DNA from: Rhynchopus sp. YZ270_cl-10
Lineage: Eukaryota > Euglenozoa > Diplonemea > Diplonemida > Diplonemidae
DNA length: 64,000 bases
Direction of reading: 5' to 3'
Assembly (NCBI GenBank): GCA_964035575.1
Contig: OZ037886.1
Span: 1,302,001-1,366,000, forward strand
The number at the start of each line of letters is the position of its first letter. Positions within the stretch are counted from its first letter, which is position 1. The position numbers and the translations under genes are program-made. This document shows, piece by piece, positions 41,500 through 54,235 of the stretch. The notes under the pieces were generated by a model that ran no database searches, was not told where the DNA came from, and saw nothing but the letters and a program-made list of their open reading frames with translations.

Positions 41500-41761
41500 A
41501 GCTTTTATATGGGGGCATGTCCCCTTTTGTCGTCAGCCCAGAGTCAGTAGGCTCTGCCACACCTTGGGGAGAGGTGTGCGGACTGTGTCTCCAAGAGGAA
41601 AAGGGAAGCTGTCCCCCCTGCCCCGTCGCAGTGTGGAACCCCGCTAAGTAGCACAACAACAAAACTAAGCAAGAGGCAGTACCAGTGGCGCGGCTACCAA
41701 TAACTACCGTGTAGTCAGCGTCACGCCTACCATGGTAGGTTACAGTGAAAAAAAAAAAAAA
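41500..41761 (+). mobile_element. Possible short poly-A element (SINE-like)
   Basis: About 260 bp of moderately GC-rich non-coding sequence ending ACCATGGTAGGTTACAGTG then A15 (41747-41761), sandwiched between the LINE tail and the satellite block. Type inferred only from the A-tail and length. Confidence 0.35.
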
Positions 41762-43490
41762 ACACATACAAAATGACCTACATAGCCGTAAAATGACCCA
41801 AATGTGCATATTCGGGTTGAAATTTCATTTTTTCGGAAAGTTATTTTTTCTCAACAATTACATGGGTGAGTTCCGAGTACATTATGGGGTCGTAAGTTTT
41901 TATTCGAGCATCACACATTATGTAGAATAATTTATGCCATACAATGTTACCAAAAAAAGTCGATTTTTGGTCACTTTTTCAAAAATATGAAAATTCGATT
42001 TTTGGGTACTAGATAGGTCTTTCCGGTGCAAAAACGACCGTTAAATGGATTCTCCGGGGTCCTAAGGCCCCAAAAATCACTTTTGGACACACGGGCAATA
42101 TCCCAGTATACCCTAGGAAATTGGTGGGAACCCAAAAATTGGCCTCAAAATCCGACCAAAACCAAGGTTTCTGTAGAGGTACATGTGAACCTCATGTGTG
42201 TTCTGGAGACCCATTTTGTTTTTAAAAGTGAATCTAAATAGCCAATAATTTAAAACTCTTGTAGCGCATTCGGAATAGAGGGGGTATTCGCGAAAACCTG
42301 TGCGAAACATTTATCAATTCAGGTCTGACCCACATGGTCATGACCCCATATTTTGGGTGCGGAAAACACCCTATCTGTTGACCTACCGGCTTGTATGCCT
42401 GTATACCTGGTTGGGTCAACTTTTTGAAAATTTCCTGGGCCATATACCCTATTTGGGCCCCCTGAATCCATTGCGACATCGTTTTTTCACATCCGAGTGA
42501 AAACTAATATATAGGATAACCCATGGGTATGGGTACCTCGCTCAATACCCCTAAAATCAGTGCTTTTGAAAATGACCCTATGGAAAAATGTATCCAAAAT
42601 ATTGAAACATGTTCTCCTGGCATCTGCAACACGATATTTTGGGCCCCCTGGGCCCCGGGGGCCCTACGGGCCCCCATATTCGCGAAAAGTTGGGCATTCC
42701 AGCTAGTGGGTCGGTACTGGGTATACAAACATCCCCCCAAAAAGTGAGATTTTGACCCCCCAAAAATGGCCATTTTTTTACTCCCCGGGACCTTCTCAGG
42801 TGTGTATTCGGACCCTCTCGTGGTCTTAAACCGGATTTTTGGGGCCCCCACACCCTGGAATACCCCCCATAGTGTCGTTTTTTCACCCGCAGGGCCGATT
42901 TTTTAGAAAAAATTTGGTTTTTAAGGAACAACATTTACCCTGCGACACCTTGAAAAACAGGTGATTTTTGCCTTTTTCAGTTGTGTGTGTGCAGTGCCGC
43001 ATTCCCCAGGCTTGGTGAAAGTTGTGCCTCAAATACCCCTATGTGGGTTGGAATAATCAAATAAAGATAAAATTTTGAGGCAGCCTGGGTGTAAAAATAC
43101 CCCTAAAAAACACCCTAAAAATGGCTGTTTTTCGCCTATTTTTGGGGGTCGCCTGAGCTATTTTTTTTATTGTTTTGGCTTTTCCTGGGACCTGAAAATA
43201 GGGTCCTGGGCCCAATATGTCCCAATGAGGCCATTGGAATATCGATTTTTTCCAGATATGGGCCTCCTAGACCGAAATTTTTGATTTTGGTGTTGCAAAA
43301 ATTTTCGAAAATCCTGAAAAGTGCCCAAAAACACGTAAAAACACGTGTTTCGGCACACCCTATCGGCCCCCAGCATTGCCCAGGATTGTTGCAAATTTTC
43401 CCTGCATGGGGGCCCTCCGGGCCCCCTGGACCCATTGCGACCCGATTGGTTCACATTCCTGGAAAATTTGGTCCCTAAGACACATACGTG

Positions 43491-43799
43491 GTTACTGGGG
43501 GGGGGCGAATAAGAGATCAGGGGTGAATAAGAGATCAGGGCCGAATAAGAGATCAGGTTGAGATTTTGGGGGTATTTTTTTTTTTTTTTTTTTGCATGCG
43601 CCAGGGTTTTATCTTGAAATTTTTTTTTGAAATTTTACCCTGTCTACCCTGTCTGGCAAAAAAGTGGTCAAAATATTTCTTTTGCCTCCGGCGAAAATGT
43701 CTTTTTGCTTTTTTTCCCCCAAAATTTTTTTTTTATTTCTGGCTCGTCCGTTCGCCTAATAAGAGATGCCACATCTCTTATTCGCCCCCCCCCAGTAAC
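43491..43799. mobile_element. MITE-like element with 27-bp perfect terminal inverted repeats
   Basis: Left end GTTACT, nine G, CGAATAAGAGAT (43491-43517) is the exact reverse complement of 43773-43799. The subterminal 17-bp word GAATAAGAGATCAGGG occurs three times in tandem on the left. The interior is T-rich and non-coding. No clear target duplication, so the transposase superfamily cannot be assigned. Confidence 0.75.
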
Positions 43800-45570
43800 A
43801 TACCCCTGAAAAACACCCTATTTTTGACCCTAAAAAACACCCTATTTTTGACCCTGAAAACATGATTTTAGCAAATAGGGCAACTAGTTTGGTGATCCAG
43901 CGACCGACTCATGGGCCCAGTATGTCCAACAGGGCCATATGTTTGGTAAATTTTACCGGGGGCAAGGGGATGTACAAAAAAAAAGTGGATTTTTTACCTT
44001 AAAAAAATGGCCAAAAATAGGCCAAAAATGGCCATTTTTCGGCCATGTTGCCATGTGACCCCCACAGCAACCCTATATAGACCCCCAAAAACCTAATATT
44101 TTTTTCCCAGCGATGTGTCCTGGGGGCCCTTCGGGCCCCCAGGACACATCGCAACCCCGTTTTTTCAAAAAGCTGGCCCTACGGGCCAACTTTTTGAGGT
44201 GGCCTGTAGGGTGACCCCTTCAAAAAGCTGGAACCCGGATTTTGGGGTCAGGGGTCCCTTTATGCACTTTTATGTAAAGTTGTAATTGAAAAAACATGAG
44301 ATCTGGATAAAAGTTTTGACTGTACCTGTGGAAGGTGGGATTTTGCCTGTGTTTTGACTTTTTTTTTCAGTAAATAAACTTCTACTCATCTCCGGAGGCC
44401 GTCCGAGGTCGCAATTAACTCATTTTGACAATTTAGGGCCATATACCGCCCGTTTTTTCAAAAAGTTGAAAATTTTGGCCCCCAGGATTGGGTACAGCGT
44501 GTACTGAACCCTGATTTTCGAAAAATCTCAACTTTTGAAATTCGTCACTTATGGCAGCATGTATCTGACACCCAATTTTGACTTTTCCGGTGAATCCATT
44601 CTGGTGCATATACACTATCTGGCACCCCTGAGTCCATTGCGGGGTCGTTTTTTCAAAAGGTCGACCGGACTAATACCTAATATGACCCTGGGTATAGCGT
44701 ACCGTCTCAGAAACACCCCAAAATCAGTGTTATTGAAGGGTTGTCACAGCTAAAATCGATGAAAAAATGTCAAAATCACTTTCCCGTGACCCAATAGCGT
44801 GAAATATGGCCCATGTGGGCCCCCAGGACCTATAACACCCCCAATCGGTCGATTCCATGCATATTTCACACCCCCAGATATATGTGCCCATGGGGTGCCA
44901 GACCCCAAAATCATGATTTTTTCATGATTTTTGGCCCGATGCACTGACCTGCAGGGCCATACCGTCTACCGGGGCAACCATATTTTTGAAAAATCGGCCT
45001 TGCATCGGGCCCAGTATGTCCCACAGGGAATGTTGCCCCAGATTCAGGTCCCCGCACAAGCCAGACCAATATTTTAAAATCGATTTTTTTGAAAAAAATA
45101 TTTTTGAAAAAAAATCGTGATTTTTGGGATTTTGGTGATTTTTACAGTTTTGCACACCCTGAAAATCGATTTTTTCGGCTCCTCCGGTGAAATATCGACA
45201 TAATTTAGGTATGTTATGTGCATAATATACCCATTAGAGCCCATTCAAGTCACATTCCGACCATTTTTCGTGAAAAAATGCAACTTTTTGTCACCGTGAC
45301 CCCCAAAAATGACGATTTTTTGGTCGATTTTTTCGGCCAAAAATTTCGTACCACAGGGCCATACCATATACTGGGATTATCAACTTTTTGAAAATACGGC
45401 CTGGTATTCGGGTGTATATGTCCCATGGGGCCCATAGTAACCTTACTGGGTCATGCCCAAAGCCAATCTTAATAGTAAAATTCGATTTTCTGTGAAAAAT
45501 ATTTTCACCAAAAAATCGTCATTTTTCCGATTTTCGTCATTTTTACAGTTTTGCACACCCTGAAAATCGA

Positions 45571-46292
45571 TTTGGTGACGGGCTAAAAAACCTGTCGTTC
45601 TTGTGTGACACCTCCATGGAAACGTGATGAGGACCTCTCTTTTTTTACAGGTGGTTTTTTTTTGTATGCACCTCACGCACTGGGCAGGTGGTCCGCTATT
45701 CGCTTCCCACGGGGCGCTCGCGTGCGCGCTTCGCGCGCCCGCTCGCGGTAACGTGTACAAAAAAACTTCACTTGTGCCTTCATGAACTGGCTTTTCAGGT
45801 GAAAAGTGGCCTGGTAAAAAGAGGTGTTTTTGTGGTAAACGCAAGATGGTCAAAAGAGTGATCTGACCATATTCCCCAGGTATAACTGGTACTCAAAAAG
45901 TTCATTAACGAAGGAATCTTGCACTTTTGACCATCACATATTACATGTGTTTTTTCAGGTTTTTCAATGCACTTTCCTGTGCTGGGAAGCATGCCACAAG
46001 TGTCATGTTTTACAAGGTAAAAATGACCAAAAAAGCTGATTTTTGGCCGAATGCCACATGTCATTTGGCAGTCCATTTTCTGAACACGACTGAAAAAAAA
46101 TTTTTTTTTGGGCCTCAATACCCCCAAACAACACGTTAAGCCCAAAAAATTCACTTTTGGAAGAGCAACTATTTATTTAAAAAAATCGATTTTTTGGTCA
46201 AATCCCCCTGGATGGTGAGGGTGTGTGGGGGTGTGTTGTGGAGGGGTGGCACACATCTCTTTAGTAAAGACTAAAAAACTAAGGTTTTTTAG
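45571..46292. other. Insert within a 401-bp satellite monomer
   Basis: The monomer text stops at AATCGATTT (45573) and resumes at TTCGACTCCGCCGGTGAAAT (46300). The insert has CTAAAAAACCT (45583-45593) near its left end and AGGTTTTTTAG (46282-46292) at its right end, a perfect 11-bp inverted repeat, so it may be a non-autonomous DNA element. It contains a GC-rich hairpin (45709-45745, GGGCGC...GCGCCC). No ORF supported. Confidence 0.45.
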
Positions 46293-46489
46293 GATTTTTT
46301 CGACTCCGCCGGTGAAATATCGACATAATTTAGGTATGTTATGTGCATAATATACCCATTAGAGCCCATTTTTTTTTTTTTTTTTTTTTTTTTGGTGTTG
46401 TTCAACTTAGCCCTAGGCTCGACTTTTTTTGTTCCACATCAAACTGGACAGGGCAAGGGGGGTACGTTTATAATGCACATGAAAGGCGC

Positions 46490-46514
46490 TTGGTCCGAGC
46501 GAAGCGAGGGCCAA
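46490..46514. repeat. Hairpin with GAGCGAAGCGAG loop in LINE 3' UTR
   Basis: TTGGTCC, loop GAGCGAAGCGA, GGGCCAA. Same loop as 46620-46646 and as several hairpins in the 58.9-59.7 kb region. Confidence 0.6.
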
Positions 46515-46619
46515 AAGTCTTACAATCAGTACATGTGCCGGTTTAGTTAGAACGAGGCACAAAAGTGAATTAAACGAGGGAGATATTTGTCATCAGCATG
46601 TCGCCCTATTATGTATCGT

Positions 46620-46646
46620 TGTTTGCCGAGCGAAGCGAGGCATACA
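46620..46646. repeat. Second GAGCGAAGCGAG-loop hairpin in LINE 3' UTR
   Basis: TTTGCC, loop GAGCGAAGCGA, GGCATA. Stem TGCC/GGCA. Confidence 0.55.
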
Positions 46647-47215
46647 ACTATATTTAGCTCTATGACAATTTGGGATAAAGGAGGGGTGAACATTAACACG
46701 GGAGAGGCAGGGGAGAATATAGACTGTCCAGTCTGTGTGGTTTTGCTGTATTTCCAGTATTGGTGCCCAGCTGGTTCTGGAGGGGAGGAAGGGGCGGGAT
46801 GGGGCTTTCATTTTACAATACGAAGTTCCTTTCTTGTTACTTTTGTTTTGTCTCTTGTAGTCTTTTTTGTTTGGATGATTAACGCCAGTAGCGACCCCCC
46901 ATGGAACTCGTAGGGGATGGGGTGGGGGAAAAAATCTCCGTCGCTTACTCCTAGGCCGACGCCCACAGACAAACCGCCTCCTTGGCTTACTCCTGACGTT
47001 TTCTGTGAGGGGGAAGATTTGGAATTTACATACAAGGGGCTTGACACCAGGGGGATTACACACATGTATCTAATGGGAGGGGTTGGGGGTAAAAAGGAAA
47101 CAGGGAACTAAACAGGTGTTGCTACACACAAAAGTTGGGGTGGGGGAAAATAACAGAGAAGGGAAGGGCAACAGTGCCCACATAAACCACAATCACAACC
47201 AATCGCGAGGCCCTT

Positions 47216-50200
47216 CTATTTGAAGGTCGCCTCCATCATCAGCACCAGGACCGCCCTAAGCGCCCCGTACTGACTCGTCTGCCGTCCTCCGACGCGCCCC
47301 AGCTCCTCCCGCTGATCCCACCACGCGTCCAGCGCCTCGTACGCCACCTCCGGTGCCAAGGGAGTCATTCCCTCTCGCCTGGTCCCTCCCCTGGGGAAGA
47401 AGCAGTCCGCCCACTCTTCGACATTTCTCGGCACCCTGTCCCCTTCCTTCTGGCTGTGTGGGACTAACCCTTTCGCCTCCACATCCGACCCTCGCGAGAT
47501 AGGGGGAGAAGGCCGCCTTGCTGTGGTCTCCGCAGACCTGTCCTCCACTACACCGGAGCGACGAGTGTGGTTCCCCTGCGCCCGCCGCGAAGTCCCAAGG
47601 GTGGTCAGCTTCGTCCTTCTTTCCGCGTGGGACTTAGCCGTCCATCCACCAGTCTTCGCTGAACCCAAGTGGTGGTCACCAGTCAGAGCTGTTGGTGTGG
47701 TGTTGTAGCTCTGCTCTGATGGCCCCCAGACGAAGGATTCTGCTGCGGTTGCGGTGTTGTTGTCCATGGTGGTGTCGTGGTCGGCGCAGTCGGCGGAATC
47801 CTCCTCATCCATAACCTCCTCCTTCACCTCCGTTGCCGCGTCCTGTGGGGGAGCTGGGTTGCTGTTGTAGTAGCTACCTCCCACTGTCTGCGATGTTGTC
47901 GGCTGAACTGGCTGAACTGGCTGAACTGGCTTTGCCCTAAGCACACACTTTGCGTTGGCGCTCCCACATCCCTCACACCATGTGCGCTCGCAGGAACTAC
48001 AAAACCAGTGGGGGACACTACATTCGGTGATGAGTGCGCAGTTTTCGCACGTGAGCAATTCCCCCTGTCTCCCCGGGCGCTCCTCCATCCGTGACAGCGC
48101 TCCGGTGCTGTGGCACTGCATCTCTGGAAGGGGGGTGTCGGGGGCAAGGCTTCGCAGATATGCAAACGTGTTGTCTGTCATGCATAACGGCGAGAAGTGG
48201 CCAGCCTCGTGAGCTCCTGTGTGCAGCACTGCTACGGCCCCGTTCGACTTGCTGGCTGGTCTATGGATGTGCACCTTAGAGTCCGATGACACGACCGCCA
48301 CAATGACTACCTGCAAAGCCCGTGCCAGACCCGCCAGTGCTGTCTGGTCCGCCCACGACCTGCGATCCCTGTTCCCTGCCAGGCTCATCCATCGCACCCA
48401 GGTCGCGAGGTCGGGCATCGCATTTCTCGCCAGGTCAGCATCTCTCTTCACTCTCTCCACCGCCAGGGACCGAAGGGTCGACGATGTCACCACCTTCCAG
48501 CTCCGCACTGACCAGCACACTGCGTCGAACGCACAGTCTCCTACTCGGAACGGCACGGGCACCTGCGGTCGGGACAGCCCCCACTTCACCAAGTTGGCCT
48601 CCAGTTCGCTGTGGGGGGTTGGGTCCTGTGCTGCTGTCTCTGGCGCCGTTTCCTTCTCGTTGCCTGTCTCCGGCTCCTCCTCCGCACTCACCCTGATGTC
48701 TCCCTGGTGGTCGTCTGTCACTTCCAGGTTAGGTAGATGGTCGGGGGGCAAGCGTATCAAGTCCCCCTCTTCCGGGTCGACGGTGGGATCTAAGTCCACA
48801 CGCTCTCGCAGAGGACCCCTCAGGCAACCAGTCAGAGACCCTCGATCTGTCGCGGCCTTCCCGATCTGTCGCTGCAGCGTCGTCCCTAGCCCCCAATTCC
48901 ACCTCTGTGACATCTCCACTCTGTTCCCAAGCTTCCTGTCCGCTGCGAAACGGAGCATCTGCTGCCATATCGACGCCGCCGCGGGTCCCAGACCTCCTGT
49001 GGTCTCCAGGGCGAAGGGTGTGAACGCCAGCCGCTCCGCCGCACACGCGTCACCATGCTTCTTCCTCTTGGCAGTTTCCGCCTTCGTCGCCGCGTACCCC
49101 TTCGCGACTGCGGCACCCTGCACCATCGACGCTGACGTCGGCGTCCACACAGTCACATCGATAGCTCGTCCTCTCGACTCCCCGACCCCTGTGGACAGCA
49201 GAATGTCAGCGGGCTTGTTGTTGCCCAGGATGAGGTGGTTGGGTTCCAGGATGGGGCTCAGACCTGCCTCATTTGCTGCTCCATACACATAATCGCGTAC
49301 TGAGTTATGTCGCAGTATACGATGCCCACCCATTCTGCAGGCGAAGATGTGGTCCCCCCTGGTGTCCATGGGCTGGTTGCATTGCCTGCATGAGACACCC
49401 TCCGCGTATATGGGGAGGTGGAGGCGGAGTCTGGCTGCGGCCTTGAATGCAATCGGAGGGATGTAGTGCTCCCAGGTGGGGGGTGCAGTAAGCCAGGACC
49501 CTGCTTGGGGGAGGGCCAGAGAATTGAGACGCGCCTTGTCGTACGCATCACCCTTGACGAAGAGGTCCCGCAATTGTTCCTCCAGGATCCCTGCAGACAG
49601 ATCACGTTGACGCAGGGGGACGGCTGGCTGCAGCTTGGGGTCAATCCTAGCACCTTCAGCCACTTGCTCGTTGTACAGCGTTGCCGTCCGTTCCCATCCT
49701 TCGGCGTCCCAGGTGAAGCTGGGGTCCAGTTCGGTGCACAGTTGGTGCAGGCCGCTCCTTGCTCCCATGGCTGCTGCAGTCCAGTGGTCGCGGATGCGGC
49801 GCACGCCCATGCCCCCTACCCTACATGGCAGTGCGGCCTGTCTCCGTGCTTCTTCCGGCAGGCCTCCATCCTCATCACCAAAAAGCGCGGCCAGGGCGGC
49901 GTCTACCTCCTTGTCGTACTGGCTGAGGTACTTGTGGGTGCACGCGTGACCAATGGCTCTCATGTAGAAAACCATGCGTGCAAACCCCTCGCACTGACGG
50001 AGTAATGTCAGTCCAGCCTGCGAGTCAGACACCTTCTGCAGCAGACGCAGTTGCACCGCGAATTCCTCCACCTTCTTCTCCATGTACGCTTCGCAGTACT
50101 CGTCGTCCCCGATTGGCGCCCCCAGGAACGCAAAGCCTCCATACTTCACGCTCATCACTTTTCCTTCACAGGCTGAGCAAGTCTCCGCCAAGTCAGTGGT

Positions 50201-53200
50201 GTGGCTGCACACGGGGAGGCCAGCTCTGTCCAGGTCCAACGGAGTCTGCTGTCCTAGGGCGATGACTTCACACTTTGACAGCTTCACCTTCAGCCCCAGC
50301 TCCGCACTGCGTGTCCTCACTAACTCCAGCGCTCGAGCCACCGCCTCTGGGTTCCCCATGATCGTCCCATCATCGAGGTACCAGATGCTACAGTCGATGC
50401 CCTGGACTGCACGCACTTCGTCTGTCAGTGCTTTGATCCCCAGGGAGAAGAGTAGGGGCCCTGCGGGGTCGCCTTGCTGCGCGCCTCTGGTGGATGGGAT
50501 CATCTCGTCACCATACACTAGCCCGGTGTGGGAGTTGTAGCACCATTCGACCCACGGTGAAATGGACGGGAGATATTTCCTTGTGGCTTCCAGAAAAGTC
50601 TTGCGAAAGATGCTGTTGAATGCGTTCTCGTAGTCAATCTGTACGATCACTTTGTCGCTCCCCTGGTGTCGTTTTGCGTATGCTGCCACAACCATTGTCG
50701 CCGCTTCCAGTCCACCGTCCACCGCCACCCCAACTTGTCTCCCTGGCAGCAGCACTCCTCGTGCCTTTTCCCTCACAGACGCCACCTCGATCTTGCTCAC
50801 GACTCACCGAAGTGTGTTGCCTGCAGAGATGGGGCGGACGTCGCCTTGGTCACCCTTCTTTAACGCCACCAGAGTAGCTCCTGCCATGAACATAGCTGTC
50901 TCGGAGGGGGCTTTCCCGCGTCGCAGCAGGTCCAGGACTTGCGTCATCAGTGGCAAGATGTTCAGGTCCGGGTGTTTATCCCCGCGCAGACCAAAGGGAC
51001 CTGGAGCAGAGCCCTTTGCCATGCTATTTATGGCTTTGAGGGCGGCGATCGGCTTCAGCGGCTCGGAAGCAATTTCCGGCAGAGAAGTGGCAGGTTGGGG
51101 TTCCTCATGGGGGTGCTTTCTGCGGAGGATGTCTGTGGATTCCTCAGTACGCTCTGCCAGCCCACCCTTGTGGAGGCGGCTCATCCCTGCTGCCATCCTC
51201 CCATTCCGCACCTCCCGGACCATCGCCTTCTCCCTTTCTTCCCACGTTGGTTCCTTCCGCTCCTTCTCCTTCTTCGTACCGCCTGTGCGATTCGCAGCTG
51301 CTCGCCACATTGCTGCGATCTCACCTTCTCTCCACTCATCCACATCCTTCTGCCGCAAGACTGCCACCTTCGTCTTGAGGTGCTTCCCACCTCGCTTCGC
51401 CGGTAGGACCAGCTTCGCGAACATGCACAAACGTTTCCAGCTTGCCTCATCGCCAACTGCGGCCACATCCTCAAGTGCCTGGGTGAACTCCACAGCGGCT
51501 GGACGGTCGATGCTCGTGGGGATCGCATCTGTTGTCCTGATGGGGATTTGAGCTATCTCCCACCACTCCGGCAAGTCAACGTCGTCTGCCTTTTCCACTG
51601 CGGTGCGTTCCCTGGGTGTGGGCTTTGCGATCGCCTTTACCAGTTTCGCACACTGAAGACATGTCTCCTTCGATGCCGACCGTATCCCCCCACACGCTTC
51701 ACACTGTCCTAACCCCAACTTGTTGGGGGTGTCGTGGGGGATGTGGTCGCCGGAAGACAGGTGTGCACCGATGTGTGTGCGCAGGCCGGGAACAGAGAAG
51801 GGCTGGGGACGGTGTAGACTGCTTCCGTTGCAACACGGAACAGGGCAGAAGAGCCTCGGTGCATCAGCCCCCAGAGGAGAAGGCGACTCCTTCGTCATGG
51901 CAGGGATGGGTGTTGCTGTTAGGCCTTTCGGGTCAAGCTCTGCGAAGGGGGCCGACTGGACCATTGCCAGGGCGTTCTTTGGGTCCATTTGCACTTCCTC
52001 ATAGTGATTATTGAGGAGTGAAACTACCCTTACGCGGCGGTCTTTCTGCGTCCGCAAGTCTTTCGATGAGGCTGCGGGGTTGATCGTCACCACTGGATTC
52101 GGCCCAGGCTGCACTACCGCTATCGTGGTGGACCATGCATTTGCTGCCAGGTGTAGGGTGAGGTGGTTGCCCCACACCTCAGGGTTGGTGAGGCCGTCAA
52201 TGAAGCTTGACAGCTGTGCCTCGGTCTCGAAGTAGCGTCTGAGACCGGTCTTCACCTTCGTGACCCGCGCTCTGTCAGCCAGCTCAGTGCGTGCTTTGCT
52301 GACATCCAAGTACAGCGCGTTCTTCTTACCCAGTAAGGCCACGTACATGCACTCGCCGTTGGCTGCGTTCGGCACCCTCTTCCCCCCATGCACCTCGAGG
52401 AATGCGTCAAGGTTTGCCGCCTCCTCCGGGTTGATGTCCCCGTCTGCTCCACCTGCCAGCGCCCCGGGCCCCAGGCTTATGCTCTGAGGTGACAGCTCCC
52501 ACCCGTCCCCTGTCCCCGCCGGTCGCCTCAACCTCTGCATGAAAACCCACACCCTGCTGGCAAGTACTCGCAACCACAGCCTCCCGCTACGTGCTCTGTA
52601 TCGGCCCTGTAGGAGCCCCTTCCTCAGCAGCACACTCAGCAGCTCTGCGTCCCGGATCAGTGCACAACCCAAAGCCCGTGGCGCCGATCTCCCAAGCTCA
52701 TACCCCACGCAAACCAGAGCCCAGATGGCCACCCACTGCAAAGCCACTCTCACAACGGCTGCCCTTATCCTGCGGAAAAGTTGAGAGGGCGGACGCTTGC
52801 ATGGCGCCTTGCGCCGACGGAACCTGCTCGCCTGTGCCTTGGTCCAGTTCAAGGACCTGTGACCTCGGCGCGTCCTCCTGGTCCCCCTCCTACCCACCAG
52901 CCACAATATGAGGTGACTGAGGGTAGGGGCGCGTCTGTCCTTCCACATGTCCAGGACCGCGAAAGACACAAACACACCCCACTCAGGTGCCTCGGCTACC
53001 CAGCGGGGGTCTGGTCGGCGCAGAGAAGAAAGGCGTTCCCAAAGGATGCTCCACCAGTCAAACCCAAGCCCATGTTCTGCACGCCCCATGTGAACATTGG
53101 GGGTGATAAAGGTCCCCCACACCCGTAACGTCACACAGTAACTCTGTCCTTCTCGCCCCGCAAGGCTGGCCCCGAACACCAGCATACCTCGCTCACCCCC

Positions 53201-54235
53201 ACCTACAGTGTTGTTGCTGCAGTTGCTGCTGCTGCTGTTGCTGTTGCTGTCGGTGCTGCTGCAGGTGCTGCTGATGCTGTTGTTGTTGCTGGTGTTACGG
53301 TTGTTGTTGTAGTTGCTGTTGTTGCTGCTGATACTGTCCGCCCGCACATCCTGTGTCCGCCCGCGCATCCGCTGTCTGCCACCGTTGTTGTAGTTGCTGT
53401 TGTTGCTGCTGATGCTGTCCGCCCGCACATCCTGTGTCCGCCCGCGCATCCGCTGTCTGCCACCGTTGTTGTAGTTGCTGTTGTTGCTGCTGATGCTGTC
53501 CGCCCGCACATCTAGTGTCCGCCCGCGCATCCAGTGTCTGCCACTGTTGTTGTAGTTGCTGTTGTTGCTGCTGATACTGTCCGCCCGCACATCTAGTGTC
53601 CGCCCGCGCATCCACTGTCTGCCACTGTTGTTGTAGTTGCTGTTGTTGCTGCTGATGCTGTCCGCCCGCACATCTAGTGTCCGCCCACGCATCCAGTGTC
53701 TGCCACCGTTGTTGTAGTTGTTGTTGTTGTTGCTGCTATCAAAGCTGCAGCCGCTTGGGTTGTTGGGCACAGGCCTCTTTTTGGGGTAATAATGGGGGGG
53801 AATGGGGGTGCACCTGCAGCTTCTGTAGCCGCTGCACATGAAGCCCTTGCGGCCATTGCTGCAGGTGTAGATGTTGCTGGTGTGGTTGTTGGAGCCGCTA
53901 TTGTTGCAGTAGACGCTGCCATAGAGGCCATCACTCCAGTCATGGCTGCTCATGTTGCTGCAGCGAGAACGTGGTACCTGAGAGTGCTGAGTTGGTGTTG
54001 AGGAGCCCACTCGCGATACGTGCCTGCCGCAACCGTGGGAGGTACTGATGTTGATGGCAGTGCTCCTGCTCACGATGCTGCTGCTCATGCTGCTGCTCAT
54101 GCTGCTCCTGCTCATGCTGCTGCTGCTGCGCATGTTGCTCATGTTGCTGCACCAGCTTCGGCTGTCACCCCCGCCATCATCCATGGCTCCACACAGGAGC
54201 ACCATAGCCCAAAGCTGGGCACTCCACCTGCACAT
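47216..54235 (-). CDS. LINE polyprotein: low-complexity N-term, OTU, C2H2 zinc finger, RT, RLE, second OTU-like, Cys-rich
   Basis: One frame of 2340 codons from ATG 54235, interrupted by a single in-frame TGA at 50804-50806 between TLR and VVSK inside the RT. In order: Ser/Asn/Arg-rich repeats (54235-53200); a basic linker; OTU-type cysteine protease (about 52400-51985; ANGECMYVALLG ... LLNNHYEEV); C2H2 finger (about 51860-51760) and CxxC pairs (51715-51645); reverse transcriptase (about 51070-50000; VQIDYENAF, RGAQQGDPAGPLLFSL, WYLDDGT at 50369-50380); restriction-like endonuclease with its C..C..H..C knuckle (CRQCNQPMDTRGDHIFAC) and KPADILL/AIDVTVW; a second OTU-like domain (about 48560-48165; VGDCAFDAVCWS ... 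HEAGHFSPL); and a treble-clef-like Cys-rich region (about 48060-47935). It reverse-transcribes its own RNA at a nicked target; the protease roles are unknown. Confidence 0.88.
53320..53725 (-). repeat. Five 81-bp tandem repeats in LINE ORF N-terminus
   Basis: GTCCGCCCGCACATC recurs every 81 bp from 53336. In the coding frame each 27-residue unit reads ISSNNSNYNN plus GGRQRMRGRT(Q/L)DVRAD. Arg/Gly with Asn/Ser composition suits RNA binding; copies are nearly identical. Confidence 0.9.

Larger units (their letters stand above)
41762..46368. repeat. Non-coding degenerate satellite-like block
   Basis: 4.6 kb with no protein-like frame but very regular vocabulary: GGGCCCCC(T)G..CC.ATTGCGAC then GTTTTTTCA (near 42455, 43415, 44135, 44625), GGGCC(C)A.TATGTCCCA (43209, 43914, 45007, 45405), CAACTTTTTGAAAA and CGATTTTTTCGG. 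At its right end two diverged monomers align with a period of 401 bp (45153 vs 45554), and near-identical monomers reappear at 54892-55565. Interrupted by a 309-bp MITE and by 45571-46292, and cut at 46368 by the LINE. Confidence 0.7.

Noticed and set aside
48219-49292. Long + strand frames across the LINE
   Set aside because: Antisense of the LINE coding region, whose minus strand carries recognisable RT, RLE and OTU motifs.
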